The notes under the pieces are model-generated. The model saw only the letters and a list, made by a program, of their open reading frames with translations, had not been told where the DNA came from and searched no databases. A stretch of 64,000 bases of DNA. Origin: Streptomyces griseoruber. Its GTDB lineage: Bacteria; Actinomycetota; Actinomycetes; Streptomycetales; Streptomycetaceae. Of this stretch, positions 1 through 8,753 are shown in pieces. The position numbers were made by a program, and so were the translations under genes. Numbering within the stretch: position 1 is the first letter of the stretch; every line of letters starts with the position of its first letter. The stretch spans positions 111,482 through 175,481 of the forward strand of contig NZ_KQ948768.1 in the NCBI RefSeq assembly GCF_001514205.1, given 5' to 3'.

Positions 1-356
1 GTGGGGTGGCGGGCGAGGGGTGCGGTACGGCCTGCCCGGGATGATCCCCGGGGGCGGTTTCCTCCGGCGGTGGACGTGACGGAACAGCAGGTCCGGCGAG
101 CACGGCGCCTGCGACCGCGGCTACGACGGGACGTCCACCGCCGACTCCGGGCACCTGTCCGGGAACCGGGGGCAGCGGTGGACCGGTCGGCAGCGCACGC
201 AGTCGGTCGGCGTCGACGCGGCCCCGGTCGAGCCCGTCGTACATCGCGCCGAGCCGCCGTCGGTGCTCGGACAGTGGGGGACTCGCCCGAGGGCCTTCGT
301 CGTGCCCACAGGCACCTTGGCCGAAGCACGGTGCGCACCCGGCGCGCCGCCACGAT

Positions 357-1245
357 ATGCCGTGGGCGGTGCTCATGCTGACGCACACCGAGGTGGCCCG
401 TCGGCAAACGATCACCCTGCACGGACAGCCCGTCGCGGTCGTGATGGCGACCACGCCGGAGACCGCACAGCACGCCGCGAGCCTGGTCGGCGTCTCCTAC
501 GACGCCGAGCCTCCCTCGACCGACATGAGCGTGGCCGACCCCGCCGGCGACGGGCAGACCTATGCCCGAGGTGATGCCGAGGGGGCCCTGGGCTCTTCCG
601 CCGTCCGGCTGGAGATGACGTACCAGACGGCCCGCATCATCACAAGCCGATCGAACCGGCCGGCATCGTCGCCCGCTGGGACGGCGACCGGCTGACCGTC
701 TGGGAGAAGACCCCGTGGGTGCAGGGCGCCGTGTCCACCCTGGCCGGCGAACTCGGCATCCCGCCGGACCACATCCGCGTCTTCTCGCCGTTCGTCGGCG
801 GCTCCTTCGGCAGCCTCGGCCGCACCTGGGTGCACTCCGTCATCGCGGCCATGGCCGCCCGGATGGTCGAACGCCCCGTGGAACTCGTCGTCACCCGCAG
901 GCAGTTGTACTTCGGCGTGGGATGCCGGCCCGCGTACGAGTACGGACTGCGGCTGGGCAGCGACCGGCGGGGCCGCCTGACAGCGTCGGCGCACGAGGTC
1001 CGAGCCGAGACCTCCCGCTACGAGACGTACACCGAAGCACACACCAACTGGGAAGGCTGAACTCCCCGATCGGCTTGGACCTCGGCGCCCGCACCCCCCA
1101 GGAATCGGCGGTGTCCATTACGGCGGAGATCATCGCCCGGGCCAGCCACCACACCGGGCCGCCCCTGTCACAAGGCACCGGCCCCATCCACCGCACGGCC
1201 TACGCCGACGGCCGCCGGATCGGCTCGGAGGCCGTTGGAGACTGA
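357..1245 (+). pseudogene. Remnant of xanthine-dehydrogenase-type molybdenum subunit joined to an XdhC/CoxI tail
   Basis: Up to about 635 one frame reads like the middle of a molybdopterin-binding subunit of the xanthine dehydrogenase/aldehyde oxidase family (VVMATTPETAQHAASLV). A frameshift then moves to a second frame with the family motifs RWDGDRLTVWEKTPWVQG and SPFVGGSFGS, which stops at 1060. In a third frame, 1066-1245 carries GLDLGARTPQESAVSI, the signature of the XdhC/CoxI C-terminus, a factor that matures these enzymes. Intact molybdenum subunits exceed 700 residues, so most of the gene is gone and a deletion seems to have joined the two. Non-functional. The family calls rest on recognised motifs. 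Confidence 0.72.
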
Positions 1246-1924
1246 TTGATTGAGGCTTCCTCAGAAGCCGCGTCTCACGGCCACGGGATGCCGGTTCGAC
1301 AGGTCCTTCGAAGCCGTCATGACTCCACCGGCCCTCCAGGCCGTATGGCCGAACCTGCCACCCAAACCTGCAGCAGACCCCTGTGGACCCGCGCGGCGAA
1401 CTCCTGGATCGCACCAGTTTCCCAGCCATGACTCATCGCTCCTCAGTGAGCGTTCCACGTCCGCCGCTCCTGGATGGTGCACATCGGAGCCACCGATATG
1501 GGTGTCTTGTTCGTCCAATGAACATGTCCATTGAGCGTGACGGGAGTCACTTCCTACCTTGTCGCTGCTCGCCGGTCGGTGACCGTGTCGAGCGTTCTGA
1601 ATCAGGTTTGGTTGAAGAGCCACGCGGAGGAACTCCGCGAAGGCCCATGGGGCGGTTCGGCAGCAGTGTTGCCGGAATGGCCGCGACAGAAGCACCCACA
1701 TCCGGGGCCGGCAGCGGACGTCGGTTCCGACAGCACTTCGTGCGCAAGGAGTCGTCCATGGTTCCGACCGATTCACCCATTGAGGCAAAAGGAGAGGGTG
1801 GCAGACCCACCCTGAGCTCAGGCACTCCGGCCGCAGCGGTTGTCGCTGTCCGCCTTGCGCAGACAGCCCTTTCCGTCCCCGGCGGCGTCGAGGAGACCGA
1901 CCCCGCACGGCGGGGGCGGTAGCC
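1246..1924. other. Intergenic region upstream of the ABC importer
   Basis: No gene recognised. It must hold the promoter of the importer operon starting at 1925. It contains an imperfect 18-base palindrome at 1516-1533 and, just after it, a GTGAC/GTCAC inverted repeat at 1537-1550. The rest has no recognisable protein similarity in any frame. Confidence 0.5.
1516..1533. promoter_or_regulatory. Operator-like palindrome upstream of the ABC importer
   Basis: CAATGAACATGTCCATTG is self-complementary at 8 of 9 base pairs. It lies about 390 bases before the ATPase gene in a gene-free stretch, and a second short inverted repeat follows at 1537-1550. Such symmetry fits a dimeric repressor, but no dedicated regulator gene lies beside this operon. 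Confidence 0.35.
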
Positions 1925-3508
1925 ATGGCCGATGAATCCGCCACCCCGCCGGTCCCGCGACTCGAGGTCCGCAATCTCACCAAGACGTTCGCCGGCGTGG
2001 CGGTCCTCGAGAACGCCAGCCTGACGATCGCCCCGGGAGAGGTGCACGCCCTCGTCGGGCAGAACGGCTCCGGCAAGTCGACACTCATCAAGCTGATCTC
2101 CGGCGTCTACTCGGCGGATCCGGACGGCGAGATCCTCCTCGACGGCGAGCACATCGGTCCGCCGATCAAGGCCAAGGCGCTGCACGGACAGGGTCTCTCG
2201 TTCGTGCACCAGGATCTCGGTCTCGTGCCCGACCTCTCGGTGCGCGACAACGTGCGGGTCGGCCGGCACGCGGTCAACCCGATCACCCGTCGGATCCGAA
2301 CCTCCGAGGACGCCGTCGCCGTCAGCGAGACGCTGGAATACCTCCGCACCGACATCGACCCGTCGGCCAAGGTCCTGAGCCTGCTGCCCAGCGAGCGGGT
2401 CGCGGTCGCGGTCGCACGCGCCCTCCAGGACCGGACGCCCGGCACGGGCGTCGTGGTCTTCGACGAGTCCTCGCGCGCCATCCCCCATGAGGCGCTGCCG
2501 GCGTTCTACGACATGATCCGCCTGCTCACGAGCCAGGGCACGGCCGTGCTGTTCGTCAGCCACAACCTCAAGGAGGTGCTCGAGATCGCCGACCGGGCGA
2601 CCGTCCTGCGCAACGGCCGCGTCGTGGAGACGGGCATTCCGACGGCAGGGCTGGACGAGGCCAAGCTGACCAGCCTCGTCCTCGGGCGCGCCGCAGAGCT
2701 CGGCGACATCATGGAGAGCCTGCCGCCCGCGCCCCGGCCCGAGACGGTCGAGTTCGTCGACGTCTGCGGCGGACGGGTCGAGGGCGTGAGTGCCGCCATC
2801 CGTCGCGGCGAGGTCGTCGGCTTCACGGGGACGGTCGACTCCGGCCTGTCGGACCTCGGGCCGCTTCTCGGCGGCGACCGGCGAGGCGCCGGCAAGGTCA
2901 AGCTCGGCGGACGCGTCGTCGACCTGGCCCGGGCCAGGGTCGTCGACCTCCTCGACGCCGGGATCGCCTTCATCCCCGCCGACCGGCACGACAAGGGTGT
3001 CGCCCTCGATCTGACGGTCGAGGAGAACGCGACCCTCCCCCACCTGCGCAGCCGGGGAAAGCCCTGGTGGACCGGGTTCAAGTGGCAGCGCGCCGAGACC
3101 GAGGGCATCATCGAGCGGTTCGACATCCGGCCGCCGAACCCCACGATGCCCGTCGCCGCGATGTCCGGCGGCAACCAGCAGAAGGTGCTGCTCGGCAAGT
3201 GGCTCCTCGGGACGCCCGACCTGCTCGTGCTCGACGACCCCACCCAGGCGGTCGACGTCGGCGCGCGTCACGCGATCCTCACGGCGAGCCGGCAGGCCGC
3301 CGCCGACGGATCCGCGGTCATGGTCTGCTCCGCCGAGGTCGAGGACCTCGCGGCGATCTGCGACCGGGTCCTCATCCTCCAGGACGGCCGGATCGTCCGC
3401 GAGATGACGCGACCGTTCGACGCGGACGCCGTTCTCTCCGCGGTCTTCGCCGTCGACGACGCGGCGCACGCTCTCCCCTCCGCACCGACTCCTGCAAACG
3501 AGGCCTGA
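1925..3508 (+). CDS. Sugar-type ABC importer, two-domain ATP-binding protein (RbsA/MglA type)
   Basis: 527 residues with two ABC domains, the architecture of ribose/galactose-class ATPases. Domain 1 (about 10-255) has Walker A GQNGSGKST but a degenerate signature (LLPSERVAVA) and Walker B ending FDESS. Domain 2 (about 270-505) has a degenerate P-loop but an intact signature MSGGNQQK and Walker B LLVLDDPT. Such asymmetry is usual in this family, though the weak domain 1 signature is notable. Its stop overlaps the permease start (TGATG). With the permease and the lipoprotein at 4935 it forms one importer. Substrate unknown: the downstream SnoaL-like genes are not sugar genes, so a non-sugar ligand is possible. 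Confidence 0.9.
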   Translation: MADESATPPVPRLEVRNLTKTFAGVAVLENASLTIAPGEVHALVGQNGSGKSTLIKLISGVYSADPDGEILLDGEHIGPPIKAKALHGQGLSFVHQDLGLVPDLSVRDNVRVGRHAVNPITRRIRTSEDAVAVSETLEYLRTDIDPSAKVLSLLPSERVAVAVARALQDRTPGTGVVVFDESSRAIPHEALPAFYDMIRLLTSQGTAVLFVSHNLKEVLEIADRATVLRNGRVVETGIPTAGLDEAKLTSLVLGRAAELGDIMESLPPAPRPETVEFVDVCGGRVEGVSAAIRRGEVVGFTGTVDSGLSDLGPLLGGDRRGAGKVKLGGRVVDLARARVVDLLDAGIAFIPADRHDKGVALDLTVEENATLPHLRSRGKPWWTGFKWQRAETEGIIERFDIRPPNPTMPVAAMSGGNQQKVLLGKWLLGTPDLLVLDDPTQAVDVGARHAILTASRQAAADGSAVMVCSAEVEDLAAICDRVLILQDGRIVREMTRPFDADAVLSAVFAVDDAAHALPSAPTPANEA

Positions 3509-4524
3509 TGGCAACCACACGGTCACAACCCACGATCGCCGCGGGCGTCACACGTCAGAAGACGGGCATCCCGCTCACCCGGGCGGCCACCTACCTGCTC
3601 CAGCGCTACAGCCTCGTGCTGCTCTGGATCATCATGGTGGTGCTCTTCCTGGTGCTGCTCCCGAACAGCGTCGACCTCGGAAACGCCTCGCGCGCGGTCC
3701 TGGGCCAGCAGACACCGGTGGTCTTCCTGGGCCTCGCGGTCATCACCACGATCGCCGTCGGCGAGTTCGACCTGTCGTTCGCGTTCATCTACGGCCTGGC
3801 GGGAACCACGTTCCCGGCCCTCGTCGTCCTGCACGGCTGGCCGGTCCCGCTGGCGATCCTCGTAGCCCTCGCCGCGGCGGTGCTCGTCGGCCTCATCAAC
3901 GCGGTACTCGTGGTCATCGTCGGGATCAGCTCGATCGTCGTCACCCTCGGCACGGGGAGCGTCGCGCTGGGGATCGCGCTGTTGATGTCGGACCAGTCGA
4001 ACGTGAGCGGCCTCGACCCGGCGCTCGCGCAGGTCGCGCTCGGCAGCTTCCTCGGCCTCCCGGCGGTGTTCTGGTACGGCGTCGTGCTCGTCATCGTCAC
4101 CGCGTACGTCATGACCGCGACCCCGCTCGGCCGGTCGATGCTGTTCGTCGGTTCGAACCCGAACGTCGCGAGGCTCGCCGGCATCCCCGTCCGCCGCATC
4201 CGTTTCGGGGGCTACCTGGTGGCCGCCCTGCTCAGCGGCGTCATCGGCATCATCCTCGCGTGCGGCGTCGGCGGGTTCAGCACCGCGACGGCTCAGGTGC
4301 AGATGATGCCGGCCCTCGCCGCCGTGTTCCTCGGAACGATCGCGGTGGTCCCCGGGCGCTTCAACGCGATCGGCATGTTCATCGCCGCCTACTTCCTGCT
4401 GACGGGCATGTTCGGGCTGCAGTTGCTCGGGCTGTCCGGATGGGTGACGAACGTCTTCTACGGTGCGGCACTGATCATCGCCATCACCGTGTCGCTTCTT
4501 CTCCGCCGCCGCGCACGTGCCTGA
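3508..4524 (+). CDS. ABC importer permease (RbsC/BPD_transp_2 family)
   Basis: 338 residues with a basic N-terminal cytoplasmic tail and about 8-10 hydrophobic segments, matching the single-gene permeases that pair with RbsA-type ATPases. Conserved family stretches include TIAVGEFDLSF near the second helix and a GRSMLFVGSNPNVARLAGI loop, the cytoplasmic ATPase-contact region. The ATG overlaps the TGA of the ATPase gene, implying translational coupling. About 400 bases without a clear gene separate it from the binding protein. Confidence 0.9.
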   Translation: MATTRSQPTIAAGVTRQKTGIPLTRAATYLLQRYSLVLLWIIMVVLFLVLLPNSVDLGNASRAVLGQQTPVVFLGLAVITTIAVGEFDLSFAFIYGLAGTTFPALVVLHGWPVPLAILVALAAAVLVGLINAVLVVIVGISSIVVTLGTGSVALGIALLMSDQSNVSGLDPALAQVALGSFLGLPAVFWYGVVLVIVTAYVMTATPLGRSMLFVGSNPNVARLAGIPVRRIRFGGYLVAALLSGVIGIILACGVGGFSTATAQVQMMPALAAVFLGTIAVVPGRFNAIGMFIAAYFLLTGMFGLQLLGLSGWVTNVFYGAALIIAITVSLLLRRRARA

Positions 4525-4934
4525 ACGGGCTCCTGCACGGCACCTCCCTCCCGCCAGGAAACGGAGCACAACACGGTGGGTGAAGTCACGCGGCCCGTTA
4601 CGGACAGGCCGCCCCGCGGCCGTCCTCTTGACCGCCGCCCGCGGCACAGGAGTCCTCGGGCGGCCGGCGGGCTCCTTGTCGGCTTCGAGATCGTCCTGAC
4701 TGAACTCGCGGCTCTGCTCGACGACGCGGTGCGGTTCGGGACGCGCGATACGCGTCTGCCCGGACGGTAGCGAGGCCGCGAACGCCAACACGCCGCTGTG
4801 TTCCGTCTTCCCCGTCGCGTTGTCACGACACACCCGGGCCGGGCCTCTCATGCTCCTCGCCCGCGGACGGCACAGCGCTCTGCTCTCGAAGAGAGGGCCA
4901 AGTGATTACGTACTCAAAGAAGAGAGGCAATCTC
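4525..4934. other. Gap between permease and binding-protein genes
   Basis: About 410 bases with no gene recognised on either strand. Spacing before a binding-protein gene is common in ABC operons, where an extra promoter or mRNA-stability element can raise binding-protein output. I see no convincing hairpin or promoter here. Confidence 0.4.
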
Positions 4935-6101
4935 ATGCTGAACGGGCGCAATCGGTCACGCGAACTTCTCGCGGCCTGCACGGTGTTGGCACTCACCCTC
5001 GTCGGCTGCGGCAGCACCAAGACGAACTCGGGCTCGTCGGGAGACGCGAAGGGCGCCGTTGCGGCCAGCGTCGCGGAGGCGGTCAAGTCGGCGAGACAGC
5101 CGATCGACACGTTCGTCGCGCCGGGTCCGGCCCTCGACACGTCGAAGATCACCGGCGGCAAGGTCTACGTCATCGTGCCGGCGCTCGAGGTGCAGGACTT
5201 CTCGGTCGTCGCGAACGAGATCAAGAGCGTGTTCTCGCGCTTCGGCGTCGACGTGGAGGCGTGCGGCACGACCGGCGGCTCGCCGGACGGCGTCGCCAAC
5301 TGCCTCCAGCAGGCCATCAACGCGAAGGCCATCGGCATCGTCACCGTCGGCATCACGCAGAACACCGCCCCGAGTGCGATCGCCGCGGTCGCGAAGGCCG
5401 GTATCCCACTGGTGAACGGCATGACGACGTCCTCCGGCCCCGGCGACCCGAAGCTCGTCAGCTACGTGGCCCCCGACTTCGTGAAGCTCCACTCCTGGCT
5501 GACCGATCAGTTCATCGTCGACTCCAAGGGCTCGGCCCATGTGCTCGCGATGCGCACGACCTCGAACGACATCACGCCGGCCTGGGCCAACGACGGTGTC
5601 GTCAAGGTGCTGAAGGACGACTGCAGCGGCTGCTCGTCGAAAGTGATCGACGTGAACACGGTCAACCAGGACAAGATCCCCACCGAGGTGTCGACGTCGC
5701 TGGTGGCGGACTCCAGCATGAAGTACATCGTGGCCGGTACGAACAACTACGTCCCCGATGTCGTCTCGGGAGCGCAGGCCGCCAGCCGTAGCGCCACGGA
5801 CACCCAGGTCGGCACCGTCGGCGGCTCCCTGGCCGTGATGCAGCAGCTCGGCAAGTCCCAGTGGACCGCCGCGGTCGCCGCGTTCAGCCTTCCGGCACTC
5901 TCCTGGTACCTGTCCGACTCGCTGCTGCGGCTCATGGTCGGTCAGCCGCGCGCGGGCGCGCTGGACTTCCCGTTCCAGCGTCTGTTCACGTCCGCCAACG
6001 TCGCCGGCCTCGACCTCACCCAGAAGGGGTGGTCGAGCGGCTCGTGGTACGGCAAGGCCGACTACGTGGACGGGTTCCTCAAGCTCTGGGGCAAGAAGTA
6101 G
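4935..6101 (+). CDS. Substrate-binding lipoprotein of the ABC importer (Peripla_BP_4 type)
   Basis: 388 residues. The ATG at 4935 is preferred over one at 4902 because an AGAGAGG ribosome site precedes it and it gives a proper lipoprotein signal: basic start, hydrophobic core, lipobox LVGC with Cys25. The mature part is a two-lobed sugar-type periplasmic binding protein. It should be tethered outside the membrane and feed ligand to the permease at 3508. The stop codon is followed immediately by the ATG of the first SnoaL-like gene, tying that gene family to the transporter. Confidence 0.88.
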   Translation: MLNGRNRSRELLAACTVLALTLVGCGSTKTNSGSSGDAKGAVAASVAEAVKSARQPIDTFVAPGPALDTSKITGGKVYVIVPALEVQDFSVVANEIKSVFSRFGVDVEACGTTGGSPDGVANCLQQAINAKAIGIVTVGITQNTAPSAIAAVAKAGIPLVNGMTTSSGPGDPKLVSYVAPDFVKLHSWLTDQFIVDSKGSAHVLAMRTTSNDITPAWANDGVVKVLKDDCSGCSSKVIDVNTVNQDKIPTEVSTSLVADSSMKYIVAGTNNYVPDVVSGAQAASRSATDTQVGTVGGSLAVMQQLGKSQWTAAVAAFSLPALSWYLSDSLLRLMVGQPRAGALDFPFQRLFTSANVAGLDLTQKGWSSGSWYGKADYVDGFLKLWGKK

Positions 6102-6479
6102 ATGACAGGCGACGAAAGCATCGAGCGCAACAAACAGGTTGTCGAGGCGTTCGTCAACGACGTGGCGATCGCCAAGCGACTCGACCGTCTGGACGACCTC
6201 GTCGCGGTCGACTACCTCCAGCACAATCCACACGCCGGGCAGGGGCGCGAGGGCGTCCGTGAGTACTTCGCCGGATTCCATCGCGCACGCGAGAAGGACC
6301 TCGATCCTTCCGGGACCGTCGAGGTCCACCTGATCGGCGAGGGGGATCTCGTGGTGCGTCACGAGATCCGCGTCAACGGGCTCCACATCGACATCTGGCG
6401 GGTTCGGGGCGGCATGCTCCAGGAGCACTGGGACGCGTGGCGTTCGGCGCCGGGCTACGACCCGCCGGCGGGTTCGTGA
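6102..6479 (+). CDS. SnoaL-like protein 1 (NTF2 fold)
   Basis: 125 residues, related to predicted SnoaL-like aldol-condensation enzymes (COG4922 type). Motifs are ERNKQVVEAF, DYLQHNPHAGQG, VVRHEIRVNG and LQEHWDAW, repeated in the next two genes. SnoaL folds form a cone around a hydrophobic pocket and catalyse ring closure or isomerisation in some families; the reaction here is unknown. The start directly abuts the binding-protein stop and the stop overlaps the next gene's GTG, so it is part of the transporter operon. It lacks the LxDP-type stretch and the PPPGG...HGLE tail of its neighbours, so it is the most diverged copy. Confidence 0.82.
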   Translation: MTGDESIERNKQVVEAFVNDVAIAKRLDRLDDLVAVDYLQHNPHAGQGREGVREYFAGFHRAREKDLDPSGTVEVHLIGEGDLVVRHEIRVNGLHIDIWRVRGGMLQEHWDAWRSAPGYDPPAGS

Positions 6480-6895
6480 CGGCGGGGGTCGGAGCCGGTG
6501 AGGCGGCGGCATCGGAACCCGAGCGGCTCGAACGCAACAAGCGGCTCGTCGAGGACTTCCTGGCGGTCGCCCACGGCGATCTCGCGGGTCTGGACCGGCT
6601 CGGCGAGTTCGCGGCGGCCGACTACATCCAGCACAACCCGAACATCGGGCAGGGCCTCGAGGGGCTGCGCACGTTCTTCACCCACATCCTCTCGCTCCCT
6701 CCCTCCGAGCGCCTTGACCCCTCCAAGGAGCTCGAGGTGCACCTCATCGCGGAGGGCGACTTCGTCGTCCGGCACGAGATCCGCGAGGACGGGTTGCTCA
6801 TCAACGTGTTCCGTCTCGAGGACGGCCTCGTCAAGGAGCACTGGGACGCATTCCGCCCGCCACCGGGCGGCACGATCATCCACGGTCTCGAATGA
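6476..6895 (+). CDS. SnoaL-like protein 2 (NTF2 fold)
   Basis: 139 residues from a GTG that overlaps the previous stop (GTGA); the alternative ATG at 6437 would lie 40 bases inside gene 1. It shares with copy 3 the motifs YIQHNPNIGQG, LSLPPSERLDP, VRHEIREDG and a PPPGGTIIHGLE end. Copies 2 and 3 are clearly recent paralogues. No signal peptide, so cytoplasmic. It may act on whatever the adjacent importer brings in; this is inference from operon position only. Confidence 0.82.
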   Translation: MTAGVGAGEAAASEPERLERNKRLVEDFLAVAHGDLAGLDRLGEFAAADYIQHNPNIGQGLEGLRTFFTHILSLPPSERLDPSKELEVHLIAEGDFVVRHEIREDGLLINVFRLEDGLVKEHWDAFRPPPGGTIIHGLE

Positions 6896-7075
6896 GACAT
6901 CGACATCCGGAAGGCAGTTCAAGAACCTGGACCGTCTCGACGGTCGCGCGGGCGCCCGCGAGTTCCTCGCGTTCTTTCACAGGGGTGCGCGACGGCGTGC
7001 TCCATCAGCGGTGGGACTCCTGGCACCTGCGCCAGGGCACGAGCTTCTTCCGGGATTCTGATCCAGCGAAGGGAA
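6896..7075 (+). pseudogene. Decayed SnoaL-like copy between copies 2 and 3
   Basis: One frame reads GRAGAREFLAFFH, matching GREGVREYFAGFH of copy 1. A second frame then reads VRDGVLHQRWDSWHLR, matching the family C-terminus (VRGGMLQEHWDAWRSA in copy 1). The two pieces are about 20 codons apart instead of about 45, so this looks like a fourth array member that lost its ends and middle and was frameshifted. It resembles copy 1 more than its flanking copies. Confidence 0.55.
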
Positions 7076-7080
7076 TGGGA

Positions 7081-7470
7081 ATGGCTGACGAGACCCACGA
7101 TCTCGAGCGCAACAAGCAGATCGTCGCCGAGTTCTTCGAGATCGCCCACGGCACTGTGGCGGGACTGGAGCACCTCGACCGGTACGTGGCCGAGGACTAC
7201 ATCCAGCACAACCCGAATATCGAGCAGGGCCGCGAGGGGCTCCGGAAGTTCTTCACCTACATCCTCTCGCTGCCCCCGGAGGAGCGGCTCGACCCGGCGA
7301 AGGAGATCGAGGTGAACGTCATCGCCGACGGCGAGTTCATCGCCCGTCAGGCAATCCGCGAGGACGGGATGCTGATCGACGTCTTCCGCGTACGCGAGGG
7401 GCTGCTCGTCGAGCACTGGGATGCCTTCCGTCCGCCGCCCGGCGGCAAGGTCATCCACGGACTCGAGTGA
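7081..7470 (+). CDS. SnoaL-like protein 3 (NTF2 fold)
   Basis: 129 residues. The start at 7081 follows a GAAGGGA ribosome site; an in-frame ATG at 7075 is possible, and the longer reading frame from 6892 is relic sequence. Motifs as in copy 2: ERNKQIVAEFFEIAHG, YIQHNPNIEQG, LSLPPEERLDP, ending PPPGGKVIHGLE. High similarity to copy 2 over the whole length indicates tandem duplication. Function unknown beyond the SnoaL-like fold. Confidence 0.83.
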   Translation: MADETHDLERNKQIVAEFFEIAHGTVAGLEHLDRYVAEDYIQHNPNIEQGREGLRKFFTYILSLPPEERLDPAKEIEVNVIADGEFIARQAIREDGMLIDVFRVREGLLVEHWDAFRPPPGGKVIHGLE

Positions 7471-7685
7471 CCCCACCCGACTTGAGCACCGGCGCCGTCC
7501 GGCCCCTGCTGGAACCGGATGGCGCCGGCATCTCCGCGCCGACGACGCGGATCGGCCGTGAGCGTTCCCAGGGCATGGGCAGCACGGGCTTCACCACTCG
7601 GCCGGGCACATGGAGCCGGGAACACTTCGGTATCGCTCTTACCCCCGCGGGCGTAAGAGGCAGTGGGACCAGGAGGAGACAGACC

Positions 7686-8411
7686 ATGGGCGATCGAGCG
7701 ACGGAGATCCGCGAGCTTGCTCCCGATCTCTTCATGATCCGGACGGGCTTCCCGCAGGTCTACCTCTGGCGCGACGGGTCAGAGGTCACGATGATCGACG
7801 CAGGGTTTCCCGGGGACGAGCCCGCGCTCGCCGCCGCCTTCGCCGAGCTGGGATTCCGTACCACGGCCCTCCGGCGGCTCGTGCTCACGCATCACCATGA
7901 GGACCACACGGGCGCGGCCGCGGACGTGGCGAGCTGGGGCGATGTCGAGGTGGTCGCGCATCGCGCGGACGCTCCGATCATCCGCGGCGAGCGTCAGCCC
8001 CCGCGCCGGACGCTCACCGAGGAGGAGCGCGCGGTGTTCGAGCGGCTGTCCGCCGGCATCCCGCCGGCCCCTCCGTGTCGCGTCGACTCCGAGGTGGAGG
8101 CGGGAGACGTCGTCGCGATCGGGGGCGGGGCGGCGGTGATCAACGGAGCAGGGCACACGGAGGGCAGCATCGGCCTCCTGGTCAGGGAGTCCCGTGTCCT
8201 GTTCACCGGCGACCTCATCGTCACCCTGTCGGGAGGGCCCACGCTGGGCTATTTCAACGACGACGCGGCATCGGCCCGCCGCTCCGCCGCGGCGATGGCC
8301 GCCCACGACGTCCTGCTGCTGTGCCCTGGACACGGCGATCCGGTGGCGGACCCGCGGGTGCTGAGCGGGTGGGGAGCGGCGCTGGAGTCCTCCGCACCCG
8401 GCAACCTGTAG
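7686..8411 (+). CDS. Metallo-beta-lactamase-fold hydrolase
   Basis: 241 residues from an ATG 8 bases after AGGAGG. The metal site is complete: HHHEDH (HxHxDH) near residue 60, a third His in GAGHTEGS, the bridging Asp in FTGDL and a final His in CPGHGDP. This is the single-domain glyoxalase-II/lactonase-like branch, which hydrolyses thioesters or lactones. No signal peptide. It lies 215 bases after the SnoaL array on the same strand and may complete a pathway with it; the substrate cannot be told from sequence. Confidence 0.87.
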   Translation: MGDRATEIRELAPDLFMIRTGFPQVYLWRDGSEVTMIDAGFPGDEPALAAAFAELGFRTTALRRLVLTHHHEDHTGAAADVASWGDVEVVAHRADAPIIRGERQPPRRTLTEEERAVFERLSAGIPPAPPCRVDSEVEAGDVVAIGGGAAVINGAGHTEGSIGLLVRESRVLFTGDLIVTLSGGPTLGYFNDDAASARRSAAAMAAHDVLLLCPGHGDPVADPRVLSGWGAALESSAPGNL

Positions 8412-8753
8412 CGTCTCGCGCAGACGCGGCACCCGGAGACACGGTCTGCGCCGTGATCGTCAGGGGGCCGTCTCGGCTCGCGGGACGCCCGCCGTGTTAC
8501 GGCTTCGCGGATCCGCTCGGCGGCCCGGCGGGCCCGGTACGCCTTCTGTCGGCAGGCGGCCGGTCGTAGACGGCGTCCCGGCGGTGACCGTGGCCCAGGG
8601 CGAACCGGTCCGGCTTCTCGTCGTAGGTCAGGTTCCCGCTCATCGGGGTGAGCGCCCGACGGCGAGCCGACCCGGTGCGTGGGCGCGGGGCCGGCCCCTG
8701 GTATCGGGGCCGGCTCCTGGTATCAGTGCGGCGTGACCTTGCCCGCTGGCTGA
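8412..8753. other. Gene-poor region between convergent genes, with tandem 19-base repeat
   Basis: No gene recognised. At 8687-8724 two adjacent copies of GGGGCCGGCYCCTGGTATC (18 of 19 identical) lie 30 bases past the stop of the minus-strand SDR. Each copy contains a GGGGCCGG/CCGGC dyad, so the block may act as a terminator between the convergent MBL and SDR genes. Confidence 0.45.

Noticed and set aside
1547..6512. Long minus-strand frames opposite the ABC importer (1547-3526, 3523-4851, 4956-6512)
   Set aside because: Shadows of plus-strand genes with clear domains; composition is Asp/Arg/Val-rich without motifs.
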